Counted from the first letter of the stretch, positions 42,530-52,924 are shown. The stretch is 64,000 nt of DNA from Alicyclobacillus sp. ALC3 (GCF_028751195.1 NZ_CP066784.1:3658001-3722000), one strand, 5' to 3'. Notes: generated by a model not told the origin, from the sequence alone. Program-made: numbers and translations.

Positions 42530-43789
42530 CTATAAAGCTGTCTCGCCCCGTGTGGCGGAGGGCAGTACAGTTGTATACTTACGTGTTGCAACCACGGTCA
42601 CGACGGCGATTACGAACAACACTCCGGCTGCCGCGAACGGTGCGAACAGCCCGATGTGTGTGAGTGAGGATGCGATGCCAGGACCAATGATTCCGCCGAT
42701 GTAGAGAGGCAAATACACCAGGTTCATGGCTGTGCTGCGGTGCGTCTCCGGGATGCGTGTAGAGAACAAGGCAAACACCATTGCACCGCCCATGCTGTAT
42801 CCTGCGCTAAACAGCGTGAGTGCCAAGCTGAACCAGGCGACGTTGTGTGAGAAGCCAAGTACCAAGACGGCGGGGAGGGAGACGATGAATGCGAACAGGA
42901 GAATTTTGTGGAACCCGATTCGGTCCCCGATACGCCCAGCGATGACCGTAATGACGGCGCCGACCACCGCGGACAACCCCATCAGTCCACCGATCGACAG
43001 GGTGGTGGAGACAAAGTGCATCGGCAACTGTTCGATCGCGATGGGGAGATACGGGGTAATCATCTGGCGCGCCATCATTAATACTGTGTAGATGCCGAAC
43101 AGCGTCCAGGTCACCGGGAGACTGAAGGTGAACCGGATGGACTGCCACGCTGTCGCCCACGCTGATTCAGGGTGTTGCTGAGCCGCCGATTTGACCGAAC
43201 CCAACTCAGGCTGACGATACAAGAGGAAGAGCATGGTCCCGGTTAAGAAAGACAGGCCGCCGTCGAGCAAATACAAGCCGTGCAGACCAAGCAGGTGAAA
43301 TCCTGTAATCACACCACCGAAGAGTGGACCGCCTGCCATGCCAAGTGAAGAGGACACACTGAACATGGCGACCGCAAAACCGATGCGGTCGTCTGGTGCG
43401 GCCTTGCGGATTGCGGCAAGCATGATGCCAGTATTTCCGAGCTGAAAGCCAACGAGCATCATCGCGATAAAGACCCCTGCCAGAGAGTGGCTCAGTCCGA
43501 GCACAATAAACACGACCATTTCCACGTATGCGCTGCGGATTACGACCAACTTTCCGCCGTAGCGACCGGCCCACACGCCCCAAAGTGGTACAAACGGCAG
43601 ACCGACGAGAAATGTGACCGCTGACAGTATTCCAACCCAAGTCTCCACATGCGGGACATGCATGGATTCCAGATATACCGGCATGAACGCGAATACGTGG
43701 CTCATGGACATTGATTCGACTGCCGAGGTGATGAAAAACAGAGCAAGGACGACTCGCCAAGAAGTCGTTCGCGTGGATGTGTGTGTCAT
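42530..43789 (-). CDS. MFS transporter
   Basis: A 419-residue transporter with 12 predicted helices and the 2-3 loop LWGVWAGRYGGKLVVIR. The C-terminal half contains GRIGDRIGFHK, the repeat of the same motif. It looks like a DHA1-type exporter. A GAGG site precedes the ATG by a few bases. It lies directly upstream of another MFS gene on the same strand; the two are only distantly similar, so they are unlikely to be a recent duplication. Confidence 0.88.
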   Translation of the reverse strand: MTHTSTRTTSWRVVLALFFITSAVESMSMSHVFAFMPVYLESMHVPHVETWVGILSAVTFLVGLPFVPLWGVWAGRYGGKLVVIRSAYVEMVVFIVLGLSHSLAGVFIAMMLVGFQLGNTGIMLAAIRKAAPDDRIGFAVAMFSVSSSLGMAGGPLFGGVITGFHLLGLHGLYLLDGGLSFLTGTMLFLLYRQPELGSVKSAAQQHPESAWATAWQSIRFTFSLPVTWTLFGIYTVLMMARQMITPYLPIAIEQLPMHFVSTTLSIGGLMGLSAVVGAVITVIAGRIGDRIGFHKILLFAFIVSLPAVLVLGFSHNVAWFSLALTLFSAGYSMGGAMVFALFSTRIPETHRSTAMNLVYLPLYIGGIIGPGIASSLTHIGLFAPFAAAGVLFVIAVVTVVATRKYTTVLPSATRGETAL

Positions 43790-43874
43790 GAGTGCCTCCC
43801 CGGCTATGCGTATACATCGGTGATGGTAGCAGATTTAGGAGTCCAAGGATAATGGAAAGGTGAGGCGATGCTTA

Positions 43875-43892
43875 CGAAATCTCTAGATTTCG
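43875..43892. promoter_or_regulatory. 18-bp palindrome in a divergent promoter region
   Basis: CGAAATCT-CT-AGATTTCG is a perfect inverted repeat with 8-bp arms between the MFS pair and a small divergent gene. It may be an operator. The partner protein is not known. Confidence 0.45.
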
Positions 43893-44021
43893 GTGTAGAC
43901 TGTTAGCCTGCGACTCGCCCAAATGACAGTGCAACGGTCAGAAACATGGGGGGAGTTTCGCAACACTGTAGATAAGGTGTTCATATCAGTGCACCTGTTC
44001 ATCGGAAAGGGGACGGATACC

Positions 44022-44408
44022 ATGGCACAAAAATACCGGTTGGTAAGAGTGGATGAGTCTGACAACCCGTCGCATGAACAGAGTCACGTTTCGCGAAATG
44101 GACAAGGCAGCAATCAGGGCACGATGTACGTCCAGGAACCCACGAAATCTCATCCACTGCGGTGGATACTCGGAATTGCCGCAGTCATTGTGATCGCCTT
44201 GGTTGCTGTGTGGATGACCGACGTATCCACTTCGATATCACACCTCGGCCAGCTGACAGCGCAAAACGGGCATTCACTCTCGCAGGACTCGACAAAGCTG
44301 TCCGGAATCCAAGCCGGGTTAAACGCGTTAAGTCGGCAATTCTATCACATGCAGGCAGAGATGCAGCGCTTCTTCACGGCCGTTATGCAAAGTCTACATG
44401 GCCGTTGA
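44022..44408 (+). CDS. Single-pass membrane protein, unknown
   Basis: A 128-residue protein. The N-terminal 45 residues are polar and probably cytoplasmic; the membrane helix is WILGIAAVIVIALVAVWM (about 49-66); the outer part is a helical, Gln/Ser-rich tail likely to form a coiled coil (LGQLTAQNGHSLSQDSTKLS). The start follows GAAAGGGGAC. It has no recognised domain. It is convergent with fhs. Confidence 0.65.
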   Translation: MAQKYRLVRVDESDNPSHEQSHVSRNGQGSNQGTMYVQEPTKSHPLRWILGIAAVIVIALVAVWMTDVSTSISHLGQLTAQNGHSLSQDSTKLSGIQAGLNALSRQFYHMQAEMQRFFTAVMQSLHGR

Positions 44409-44453
44409 CCTTCCTGAATTCTGGCTCTTGGTCCAGTACGATGACATGACTGT

Positions 44454-44487
44454 GGCCGCCCGACGGTGCAATTCACCTCGGGCGGCC
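44454..44487. terminator. GC-rich hairpin between convergent genes
   Basis: A perfect 10-bp stem GGCCGCCCGA/TCGGGCGGCC with a 14-base loop. No T-run follows on either side, so termination is likely but not certain. Confidence 0.6.
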
Positions 44488-44505
44488 GACGCTGGGTTCA
44501 GAGCC

Positions 44506-46197
44506 TTAGAACAGACCGGTGATGTGGCCCTCTTCGTCGACGTCGATGTGGAGTGCGGCTGGGTCTTTCGGCAATCCGGGCATCGTCATGATGTCGCCGG
44601 TCAGACAAACCAGGAAACCAGCTCCGAGCGACGGCCGAATGCCCCGCACGGATAAGACGAAGCCTTCAGGATTTCCAACTGCCTTTGGGTTGTCCGAGAA
44701 CGAGTACTGAGTCTTTGCTACGCAAATCGGCAGGTGGTCCCAACCGTGGACTTCGCAGTCTTTGATTTGCCGCTTCGCTTCATCTGTGAATACAACGCCG
44801 GAGGCCTCGTACACCCGCTTGCAAATGTCTTCAATCCGCTCTTCAATTGATCCCGATAAGTCGTAGATGGGGTGAAACGACGACGCTGACGACTCAACGG
44901 TTTGCACGACTAGTTTGGCCAGTTGTTCACCGCCTTGTCCGCCTTGCGCCCAAACATTGGCGGTCGCAACCGGAAACCCGTGCTCGTCGCAAAGTTGATG
45001 AACAAGTGCAAGTTCAGCGTCTGTGTCTGACGTGAAGCGATTGAGGGCAATGACAAACGGCACGTGCGCTCGACTCACGATGCGCGTGTGATGAGCTAGA
45101 TTTGCAAAGCCAGCCCGAATTGCATCGAGGTTTTCTGCTTTCAAATCTTTCCTTGCAACGCCGCCGTGGTACTTGAGTGCCCGAATCGTCGCGACAATGA
45201 CGGCGGCATCTGGATGGAGTTCCCCTTTGCGGCATTTGATATCGAAAAACTTTTCCGCGCCGAGGTCCGCGCCGAAGCCGGCCTCTGTCACGACGTACTC
45301 ACCGAGTTGGAGGGCCGTCTTGGTTGCGATGAGACTGTTGCACCCGTGCGCTATGTTTGCGAACGGACCGCCGTGGATGACGGCAGGTGTGCCTTCCAGC
45401 GTCTGGACCAAATTCGGCATGATGGCGTCTTTGAGGACTGCGGTCATGGCACCTTCCACATGCAGGTCGCGGACGTACACAGGTTCCTTGTCATAGGTGT
45501 AGCCAATGAGGATTTCGCCGATGGCGTGCTTCAATTCCTGGAGGTCTTCCACCAGACAGAGAATTGCCATGATTTCTGAGGCAACTGTGATGTCAAAGCC
45601 GCTTTCGCGGGTGACTCCGTTGTTTCTACCGCCAAGGCCGATGACAGTTTGGCGCAGCGCGCGGTCGTTCATGTCGAGGACGCGTTTCCAGACTATCCGT
45701 GCGGGATTGAGTTGGAGTTCATTGCCTTGATACAAGTGGTTATCGATCACGGCCGCCAACAAGTTATGAGCCGTTGTGATGGCGTGAAAGTCGCCTGTGA
45801 AATGGAGGTTGATGTCCTCCATCGGCACGACCTGTGAGTAGCCGCCTCCCGTTGCGCCACCTTTGAGGCCGAAGTTCGGTCCGAGCGAGGGTTCGCGCAG
45901 TGTCGCGACGGTGCGCTTACCCAACTGGTTGAGCGCTTGAGCGAGCCCAACGGTGACTGTCGATTTGCCTTCTCCGGCGGGGGTTGGGCTCATCGCAGTG
46001 ACGAGGATTAGTTTGCCAGTCGACTGTTGCGGGTAGCGCTGTCGCACAGCAAGGTCAATCTTCGCTTTGTATCGACCGTAAGCGATGATGTCATCCGCGC
46101 CGAGGCCGAGTTTTTGCGCTACGTCCCCGATTGGCAGCAACTCCGCCTCCCGCGCAATCTCAATGTCACTCTTGCCCACTTCTGTGCCTGTCACCAC
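44506..46197 (-). CDS. fhs: Formate-tetrahydrofolate ligase
   Basis: A 563-residue ATP-dependent enzyme that joins formate to tetrahydrofolate to give 10-formyl-THF in one-carbon metabolism. The P-loop is [10 protein letters not shown] (71-80), and the family stretch [22 protein letters not shown] follows near residue 102. Length matches the family. The GTG start lies 10-13 bases after AAAGGTGG; a second GTG directly follows. It appears monocistronic. The FolC-like protein at 7569 is far away and unlikely to be linked. Confidence 0.95.
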   Translation of the reverse strand: MVTGTEVGKSDIEIAREAELLPIGDVAQKLGLGADDIIAYGRYKAKIDLAVRQRYPQQSTGKLILVTAMSPTPAGEGKSTVTVGLAQALNQLGKRTVATLREPSLGPNFGLKGGATGGGYSQVVPMEDINLHFTGDFHAITTAHNLLAAVIDNHLYQGNELQLNPARIVWKRVLDMNDRALRQTVIGLGGRNNGVTRESGFDITVASEIMAILCLVEDLQELKHAIGEILIGYTYDKEPVYVRDLHVEGAMTAVLKDAIMPNLVQTLEGTPAVIHGGPFANIAHGCNSLIATKTALQLGEYVVTEAGFGADLGAEKFFDIKCRKGELHPDAAVIVATIRALKYHGGVARKDLKAENLDAIRAGFANLAHHTRIVSRAHVPFVIALNRFTSDTDAELALVHQLCDEHGFPVATANVWAQGGQGGEQLAKLVVQTVESSASSFHPIYDLSGSIEERIEDICKRVYEASGVVFTDEAKRQIKDCEVHGWDHLPICVAKTQYSFSDNPKAVGNPEGFVLSVRGIRPSLGAGFLVCLTGDIMTMPGLPKDPAALHIDVDEEGHITGLF

Positions 46198-46371
46198 TGT
46201 CTATCGCCACCTTTGTACGACTGTTGCCGTTTTCATCTTAGTTCATTCCTCAAGGCAGGGCGTGTAACCATGACTCTATCCCCTAGAGTTTCACATCCCG
46301 GACACCATTCTATGTCAATTCGCCCCCCGAGTGGCGGAATTCTTGATATAACTGAGACGAGGAGATCAGCC

Positions 46372-47193
46372 ATGGACAGTGTGGATTGGAAAGACCGACT
46401 TCGCATCGCGATTGCCGAGGATTGCATTGCTGACCTCGTGGAGGTCCTCGAGTCACAGGTGACAGCTCATGCTGGGACCGCGAGTGCGAAGGTTAAGCGG
46501 CTCGCGATTCGCGAACTACTGACGCGTTATGGCACGAGTGACGAGCGCGTGCGCGTCGCCGACGCTCTCTGTAATAGCGGGAGTGACACGGGAGCCGAGG
46601 TCGCGGCTCTGGTTTACGCTGCCGGTTATGATGCAAACCCAAACTACGTTGCTCGACAACTCTGCCATTTGGCCGATCGACCGCACTGGGAGGTGCGGGA
46701 GTGGGCAGCGAGTGCCGCAGGCGACGTGCTTGAGCATCACTTCAGCGAATTTCATCCAATCGTCACGACCTGGACCAAGGACGCCTCTGAAAACGTCCGT
46801 CGGGCCGCGTTGTTGGCGCTGATGTATGCCGGCCGGTCGCGTAATCCAACTTTTGCGGGTCCCATCTTGGACGCGTTAGAGCCGCTGCTCTCGGACACGT
46901 CGAAGTATGTGTCGAACAACCTCGGCCCGTTTGCGCTTGGGGCTGGGCTCGCGCGCTACTATCCGGAGGACGTTGTGGCCCGTTTGCATCAGTGGGTCAC
47001 GCACAACGACGAACAGGTTCGCTGGAATCTGGCCATGATGTTCTCTGCCGCTGACGGAGCGAAGCTGGCGGCGCGCGCGCAGCAGGTGTTGGATACGCTT
47101 GTCGCCGACGAGCGGCCAAAGGTCCGACGTGCCGTGACAAAGGCGTTGAAAAATGTCCGCGCGCGTGGGTTGTCAGATGTAACACAACGGTAG
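46372..47193 (+). CDS. HEAT-repeat protein, DNA alkylation repair-like
   Basis: A 273-residue all-helical protein made of about six HEAT-type repeats (for example WEVREWAASAAGDVLEHH and SENVRRAALLALMYAGRS). The arrangement recalls the AlkC/AlkD DNA alkylation repair group, which grips damaged DNA through the concave face; I cannot confirm the needed Trp/Asp residues. GAGGAG precedes the ATG. It lies upstream of sbcD-sbcC, a double-strand-break nuclease, which fits a DNA repair role. A general scaffold function is also possible. Confidence 0.7.
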   Translation: MDSVDWKDRLRIAIAEDCIADLVEVLESQVTAHAGTASAKVKRLAIRELLTRYGTSDERVRVADALCNSGSDTGAEVAALVYAAGYDANPNYVARQLCHLADRPHWEVREWAASAAGDVLEHHFSEFHPIVTTWTKDASENVRRAALLALMYAGRSRNPTFAGPILDALEPLLSDTSKYVSNNLGPFALGAGLARYYPEDVVARLHQWVTHNDEQVRWNLAMMFSAADGAKLAARAQQVLDTLVADERPKVRRAVTKALKNVRARGLSDVTQR

Positions 47194-47263
47194 GTGCTCA
47201 GGCTTTCCCCAGGATATTCCGAGGAGGATAAGGTTCGGTCACATGGAAATATTGTTTGTCGCC

Positions 47264-47294
47264 CGCCCAAGTGACACGAGCTGTCACCTGGGCG
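47264..47294 (+). terminator. Hairpin between the HEAT gene and sbcD
   Basis: CGCCCA-A-GTGAC pairs with GTCAC-C-TGGGCG across ACGAGCT. The following bases are GTGGTACTTTC, a weak U-run. It probably ends the HEAT gene transcript. Confidence 0.55.
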
Positions 47295-47370
47295 TGGTAC
47301 TTTCATGACAGTGACAGACGAGCTAAGTCCACTCTGAGTCAAGACCAACTGTAGGGACTGGGGGATTCAG

Positions 47371-48666
47371 ATGCGCATTTTACATACGGCTGACTGGCAC
47401 TTTGGTAAAACCTTGGAGGGCCGGGACCGCACGCTAGAACAGGCTGCGGTCGTGGACGAACTGATTGCCTTATGTGACGCGGAGTCCATTGACCTCGTGC
47501 TCATGGCAGGTGACGTCTATCAGACGGTCAACCCGAGCGCCGATGCAGAGGCGTTATTCTATCGCGCGCTTGACGGGTTGTCAGCGGGGGGCAAGCGCGC
47601 GGTTGTCGTGATTGCAGGCAACCACGACAACGCCGAACGCATTCGCGCAGCCCGCCCAATTGCAGACAAGCTGGGGATTACATTGATGGGACTGCCCAAA
47701 GACGACCTTCGCCCGACGCCCATGGATTCGAATCGAGTAACGCGTGTCGCTGCGGGCATCGGCTATGTCGAGTTGGCGATTCCAGGTTGCACAGACCACT
47801 GCGTGATCGCTCTCTTGCCCTATCCGTCCGAATCTCGCCTAAATGAGGTGTTGGCGAAAACTCTGGATGAGCAAGAGCTTCAGTCGAACTACAGTCGGAG
47901 AATTGGCGAGTGGTTTGCGGCCTTGGCCGACCACTTTCGACCAGACACGGTGAACTTGGCGATGAGTCACCTCTACGTTCAAGGCGGCATGGAGTCTGAA
48001 TCGGAAGTCCAAATTCAAATTGGCGGCGCGTACGCAGTCCATGCCTCTGCGTTTCCAGCATCAGCACAGTATGTTGCGCTTGGACACTTGCACCGCCCTC
48101 AAGCTGTCAACGGAGCCCCGGTCCCCGTGCGATACGCGGGTTCGCCGCTGTGCTACAGCTTTTCCGAAGCGGGTCAGACAAAGTCTGTTGTCGTCATCGA
48201 CGCGGTCCCTGGAGCCCCTGCGACGATTCGAGAGATTCCGCTTCACAGCGGTAAACCGCTCGTGCGTTGGAAGGCCACACAAGGCCTCGCTCAAGTCATG
48301 CAATGGGTTGAGGAGGGACGTGACGCTGAAGCGTGGATTGATTTAGAGGTGCTAGTCGAGACAGGTCTTCAGCTTGAAGAGATTCACCGCTTGCGGGACC
48401 TGCACCCGGGATTCGTTCACATCCGTCCAGTCTTTTCAGAACAAGCACCGGGCAGTGGCGCAGACCCGACAGAAACTACGGCAGGGCTGTCGGTGGAGGC
48501 GCTATTCCGCAAGTTCTTTACGGACCGCTCGAAGACAGATGCGGACGACGAGTTGGTGCAGCTGTTTCTTGAACTCGTGCATGAGGCCGAAGAGACACCT
48601 GGGGACACAGGGGGTCAGGAGGAGCCAACGCCGGCGGGGGACGGCGTGGAGGGGGTTGGCGCATGA
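47371..48666 (+). CDS. sbcD: Exonuclease SbcCD, subunit D
   Basis: A 431-residue Mn-dependent nuclease, the Mre11 homologue. Metal motifs are HTADWHFGK (5-13), AGDVYQ (46-51), AGNHDNAER (82-90) and LGHLHRPQ (about 230). SbcD cuts DNA ends and hairpins with the ATPase SbcC. The C-terminal 80 residues are longer than usual and end in a Gly/Pro-rich acidic tail. The ATG follows TGGGGGATT. It overlaps sbcC by four bases. Confidence 0.95.
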   Translation: MRILHTADWHFGKTLEGRDRTLEQAAVVDELIALCDAESIDLVLMAGDVYQTVNPSADAEALFYRALDGLSAGGKRAVVVIAGNHDNAERIRAARPIADKLGITLMGLPKDDLRPTPMDSNRVTRVAAGIGYVELAIPGCTDHCVIALLPYPSESRLNEVLAKTLDEQELQSNYSRRIGEWFAALADHFRPDTVNLAMSHLYVQGGMESESEVQIQIGGAYAVHASAFPASAQYVALGHLHRPQAVNGAPVPVRYAGSPLCYSFSEAGQTKSVVVIDAVPGAPATIREIPLHSGKPLVRWKATQGLAQVMQWVEEGRDAEAWIDLEVLVETGLQLEEIHRLRDLHPGFVHIRPVFSEQAPGSGADPTETTAGLSVEALFRKFFTDRSKTDADDELVQLFLELVHEAEETPGDTGGQEEPTPAGDGVEGVGA

Positions 48667-51600
48667 AACCTATCCGTTTGAGCATTGCTGGGTTAAACAG
48701 TTTCCGGGAGCGACAGGAGATTGACTTCACGAAACTGACTGAACTTGGGATGTTCGGGATCTTTGGACCCACAGGGAGTGGCAAGTCTTCCATTTTGGAC
48801 GCGATTACGCTTGCCTTGTACGGCCACGTTGTACGCGCGGACCGCAGCACGCAGGGGATTCTGAACCAGGCCGAAAAGAAGTTGGAGATCACATTTGACT
48901 TTGACATCGGCGCGGGAAGTCAGCGCAAGCACTACCGGGTCGAGCGTCTCTACCGACGCGCAGGTACAGGGGAGTACTCCGTGCAGAATCAAGCGAGCCG
49001 CCTGTTACAGCTCGAACGGGGAATCGACGACAGAGACCCAGGGCTTGTGGTCGTGGCAGACAGCAAGCGCGATGTCGACCGCGCCATTCTCGGGATTGTC
49101 GGTCTCGAACAGAGCGACTTTACGCGTGCGGTAGTCCTGCCGCAGGGTAAGTTTGCGGAGTTTTTGCAGTTGACCGGTGGCGAACGAAACGCAATGACGG
49201 AGCGGCTGTTTGGCCTTGAGCGCCTCGGCCAATCGCTGCTGCGGCGCGTGTCCGATCGGGGTCGCGAAGCTGAACACGCGAGGGGATTAATTGAGGCGCA
49301 ACAGGCGGAGCTTGGTGATGCCTCCGAGGAAGCCGTGAATGCTCACGAAGTGGCGCTGGAAGAGGCCAGAAAGCAGTTTTTCGAAGCACAGTCCGCGCGG
49401 CACGTCGCGCGTGAAACGTTTGAGGAACTTCAGCGCGTCTCTGACCTGCTGCGCCGCATCAAGGAGGTCAAGGTCGAGCGAGAAGCCCTTCTGTCGCGCG
49501 CTGGTGGTATCGATATGCTGCGCGATTCGCTTGAACGGCATCGGCAGGCGCTCACTGCATGGCCGCACATTGTCTCCTTTCGCGAAGCAGAGAGTTTGGC
49601 ACAAGCGGCGCGGACACAGTGGGAACTCGCAGAAGTTGAAGTGAAGCGCGCCAAGGTGGAGCTCGACGCGGTGACAGTGAGGTGCAATGAGGCTCGGGCG
49701 AGAAGAGAGGCAAAAGAGCCAGGACTACGAGAGCGCTTGGGAGAATTGACTGAAGCACAGCGAATTGAGCGCGATCTCATGGCGGTGAAGACTGACAGTC
49801 TGAGGGCAGCGTCTGCATGGGAACAGGCGGTCGCATCGGCTTCCTCAGCAGCTCAGGTTCGCGACAGGCTAGAAGCAAGTTCGGTGGCTTGCCAACAGCA
49901 ACTGACCGAGGTTGAGGCCGTAGTCACCAGTCACACGGTGTCACCGGAGCAACGGCGCAGACTGGCTGCACTCGAGAAGGTTTTTGAGGCTTGGCGTGTG
50001 CGAGGCGAGGCGTTGCATGAAGCGGAAGTGAAACTGCGTGAACGCCAAACTGTTCTACACACAGCAGCGAAAGCGTCGCAGATGACACAGGGCGAGGAAC
50101 GGCAGGTGGACAATGAGTTCGAGCGACTGCAACAGGAGCGCAACCTGCTCGAGCGGAACACTCCGGCGTGTACGAGGGAGGTGCTCTCAACTTTACAAAC
50201 GTGGCGCACGCGGGTGGAGTCTCGCCTTGTGACATTTCGCGAAGCAGTGCAAGCGGAGCGCCTCGCTCAGGCGAACGCTGAAAGTGCGCAGAAGGCACGC
50301 GCAGAGTCGCACCAGCGGGCACTGGAAGAACGCAACATCGCTCTGGATTTGGAAGCGAAGCTTGACGCGGCACGGGAAGCGCAGCAACAGTTCCTGGCGG
50401 CAAGTGAGACAGCGCTAATCGCACGTCTACAAGCACGCCTTGGCGATGGGGCGCCTTGTCCGGTGTGTGGGTCGATGCACTACGCGCTAGCTGAAGCAGC
50501 AGTCCCAGTGGCTTCTGACGAGACTCTGACGAAGATGGGCTTTGACGACCAATTGCGCAGAGTGGAGTCGGCGTGGCGGGAGGCCGAGGCACGCGCCCAA
50601 GCGGTGGAGAGAACGGCGGCGCAGGCAGAGGCGACTGCGCAGTTGCGGGCAGTTGAAGCCGACAACAAGGAGTCGCAGCGAATCGCCTTGCAAGACGAAC
50701 TTCGGCAGCTGTGGCTGCCTGAATTGCAACAGCTTGGTCAAGCCGCGCCGCCACAGTCGTTTGACGCGTGGGAACGCGCTTGGCCTGATTTGTGTGTTCT
50801 TCTGGAGAAGGCAATGTCTGACCGTGAGAAGTGGGATGAGCGTTCAGTGAATCTCACCACGGCAGAGTCCAACCTCGCAGAGCGGCGCAGCGCCGCCAGT
50901 CACGCCCTCGAGTTGGCACAGGCAGCAGAGCGCGCCGCCGAAGCGGAAGCGTCGGCGCAGCACGCTCATGTGACCGAACTTTCCGACATGGTGTCCGAAC
51001 TACGCGAAGAGCTGTGGCGAGCTCTACTGGACTGCCAACCGAACGTGCGCCAGGAAGCAGTGGGTCCCGCTGTGGTCGCTGAAACCGTTCGGGAAGTACT
51101 GCAACAGGCTGAGCGCATGGACCGATTGTTCGCTCAATCTCAGGCGCGATTGACACAGCTTCGCAGCGAACTGACTGACTTGCAGAGGCAGTTGGCTGCA
51201 GCTGAACGCCAGGTGGCGCAAACCGAGCGTGAAGTCAGCGTTGCGCAGACTCGGGTGGAGCACTTCGAGACGGAAGTTACGACACTTGCGTCGGCACTGA
51301 AGACCTATACAGACGGTGACCCCGTGTCAGTCGTCCGCGATCGTATTGAGCGAACGCTTGACAACTTGCTTGCAGAAGCAAAGCTGGCTGAAGAGGGAAT
51401 GCAGGCCGCAAACGAAACGTACCAGACCGCACAGCGGGAAGAGGCAGGCGCCCGGACAGAGTACAAGGCACGCGAAGAAGCGCGTGCGAAGCAGGAACGA
51501 CGATTGACGGATGCGCTCGCCGCAGCCGGATTTGCCAATGTGCGTGCTGTGGAAGACGCTCGGTTGACGGATGCCGAGGCGGCTGACAGGGCGGCGCAGG

Positions 51601-52358
51601 TCAACGAATACGAAGCAACTGTTGCGCGCACGGCCGCAGTCGTTGCGGACCTCGAAAAACAGTTGGGCGGCCGCTCAGGTGATGAGGAAGCCCTCCGCCA
51701 GGCAACTGTCGCTCTACAGACAGCCGAGGAACACTACAACCTGTGTGCGAAGGCAGAAGGGGCGGCGCAGGAGAACCTAGCACAAATCATCGCAAAGCGC
51801 AGCCGCTGGGAAGAACTTGAGCGAGAGCGCGTGACGGCAGATGCGCTGTGCACGCGAATTGGCGCGATTGCGCGAGTCTTGCGGGGAAACGCGTTTGTCC
51901 GCTACGTGGCCAGAGAGCAGATGGAGCGTGTGGCGCGTCAGGCCTCCGTACGGTTGTCGAATCTGACGCACGGGCGCTACACGTTGTTGATTGATGACGA
52001 CGGAGGTTTTCTAATGCGCGACGACCACAACGGCGGTAGTACGCGACCGGTCAGTACACTGTCAGGCGGCGAAACTTTTCTGACGTCCTTGTCACTTGCA
52101 CTGGCTCTTTCGGCGCATATTCAACTGCGTGGACAGCACCCACTGGAGTTCTTCTTTCTGGATGAGGGATTTGGTACCTTAGACCCTGAACTACTCGACG
52201 TGGTTGTGACATCTTTGGAACGTTTGAACCTCGACCACCTCTCAGTCGGACTGATCAGTCATGTCCCAGAGCTTCGCCAGCGCCTGCAGCGCAGACTGAT
52301 TGTGGAACCGGCTTTGCCTGCTGGTCGAGGGACAACGGTGCGGCTCGAGCTTGCGTAA
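48663..52358 (+). CDS. sbcC: Exonuclease SbcCD, subunit C (Rad50-like ATPase)
   Basis: A 1231-residue SMC-like ATPase. Walker A GPTGSGKSS is at 35-43. Long coiled coils flank a central zinc hook CPVC (Cys599 and Cys602), through which two molecules join. The ABC signature LSGGETFL and Walker B FFFLDEGFGTLD are near the C-terminus (about 1135 and 1168). It opens DNA ends for SbcD. It is about 100 residues longer than many homologues, the extra length being coiled coil rich in Ala, Glu, Arg and Gln, which gives many antisense open frames. It overlaps sbcD by four bases. Confidence 0.96.
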   Translation: MKPIRLSIAGLNSFRERQEIDFTKLTELGMFGIFGPTGSGKSSILDAITLALYGHVVRADRSTQGILNQAEKKLEITFDFDIGAGSQRKHYRVERLYRRAGTGEYSVQNQASRLLQLERGIDDRDPGLVVVADSKRDVDRAILGIVGLEQSDFTRAVVLPQGKFAEFLQLTGGERNAMTERLFGLERLGQSLLRRVSDRGREAEHARGLIEAQQAELGDASEEAVNAHEVALEEARKQFFEAQSARHVARETFEELQRVSDLLRRIKEVKVEREALLSRAGGIDMLRDSLERHRQALTAWPHIVSFREAESLAQAARTQWELAEVEVKRAKVELDAVTVRCNEARARREAKEPGLRERLGELTEAQRIERDLMAVKTDSLRAASAWEQAVASASSAAQVRDRLEASSVACQQQLTEVEAVVTSHTVSPEQRRRLAALEKVFEAWRVRGEALHEAEVKLRERQTVLHTAAKASQMTQGEERQVDNEFERLQQERNLLERNTPACTREVLSTLQTWRTRVESRLVTFREAVQAERLAQANAESAQKARAESHQRALEERNIALDLEAKLDAAREAQQQFLAASETALIARLQARLGDGAPCPVCGSMHYALAEAAVPVASDETLTKMGFDDQLRRVESAWREAEARAQAVERTAAQAEATAQLRAVEADNKESQRIALQDELRQLWLPELQQLGQAAPPQSFDAWERAWPDLCVLLEKAMSDREKWDERSVNLTTAESNLAERRSAASHALELAQAAERAAEAEASAQHAHVTELSDMVSELREELWRALLDCQPNVRQEAVGPAVVAETVREVLQQAERMDRLFAQSQARLTQLRSELTDLQRQLAAAERQVAQTEREVSVAQTRVEHFETEVTTLASALKTYTDGDPVSVVRDRIERTLDNLLAEAKLAEEGMQAANETYQTAQREEAGARTEYKAREEARAKQERRLTDALAAAGFANVRAVEDARLTDAEAADRAAQVNEYEATVARTAAVVADLEKQLGGRSGDEEALRQATVALQTAEEHYNLCAKAEGAAQENLAQIIAKRSRWEELERERVTADALCTRIGAIARVLRGNAFVRYVAREQMERVARQASVRLSNLTHGRYTLLIDDDGGFLMRDDHNGGSTRPVSTLSGGETFLTSLSLALALSAHIQLRGQHPLEFFFLDEGFGTLDPELLDVVVTSLERLNLDHLSVGLISHVPELRQRLQRRLIVEPALPAGRGTTVRLELA

Positions 52359-52471
52359 ACGCTCAGTCTCCGACACCGAGCACCCAGCTCGCCGTTGCGG
52401 CGTCAAACGGCCAGCAAAACACGGGAATGGCTCACTCGTCACTCGATGATAGGAGCTGGTAGAAAAGGGAA

Positions 52472-52505
52472 CTCGGGCTTTGTCGGTTGAGCGGCAAAGC
52501 CCGGG
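52472..52505 (+). terminator. Terminator-like hairpin after sbcC
   Basis: CGGGCTTTG pairs with CAAAGCCCG across a 12-base loop (TCGGTTGAGCGG). No T-run follows, so the call is moderate. Confidence 0.5.
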
Positions 52506-52552
52506 CCGTGACAAACTGTTGGACACGCTGCAGGTCCGGTATTGCGACCCTA

Positions 52553-52924
52553 TTACTTAGGTGCAGTTCCATGCGACAGTTCTGATGGCAGACGTGAAGC
52601 ATAATGGGTACCGATAGTGGCCCACTTTTCAGCCCACTCCTCAAATGCCTGAACCAGAGGTTCGAGACTTTTCCCCTTCAGCGTCATCTCGTACTCAATT
52701 CGTACCGGCACGTCAGGATAGACCACGCGTTGTACCACATTCGCGAGTTCCAGTTCGTGTAATCGCTTCCCGAGAGTGCGCGCGTTGACCTCGGGTACAG
52801 ATTGCTGGATTTCAATGCGCCGCCTAGCGCCCGACAACAGGGCTCGGACGATTAGAATGGTCCATTGTCGGCTTAGTAAATCGCAGGCAGTAAGGACTTT
52901 GTTCGACGGTTGCAACGGCATCAC
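52553..52924 (-). CDS. HxlR-family transcriptional regulator
   Basis: A 123-residue winged-helix regulator. It shows the HxlR pattern: CDLLSRQWTILIVRALLSGARRRIEIQQSVPEVNARTLGKRLHELE (about 14-59), then VYPDVPVRIEYEMTLKGKSL and LEPLVQAFEEWAEKW. HxlR proteins sense redox or electrophilic stress; here Cys14 is in the expected place. The GTG at 52924 is eight bases after GAGGAA; an ATG one codon later is also possible. No obvious target gene lies beside it. Confidence 0.87.
   Translation of the reverse strand: MMPLQPSNKVLTACDLLSRQWTILIVRALLSGARRRIEIQQSVPEVNARTLGKRLHELELANVVQRVVYPDVPVRIEYEMTLKGKSLEPLVQAFEEWAEKWATIGTHYASRLPSELSHGTAPK

Noticed and set aside
41240..43789. The two MFS genes as a recent tandem duplication
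   Set aside because: The proteins differ throughout, including their loop motifs, so they are only distant relatives.
49924..50814. Long minus-strand open frame inside sbcC
   Set aside because: It is the antisense shadow of the Ala/Glu/Arg/Gln-rich coiled coil; it has no ribosome site and an Ala/Pro/Arg-rich product.
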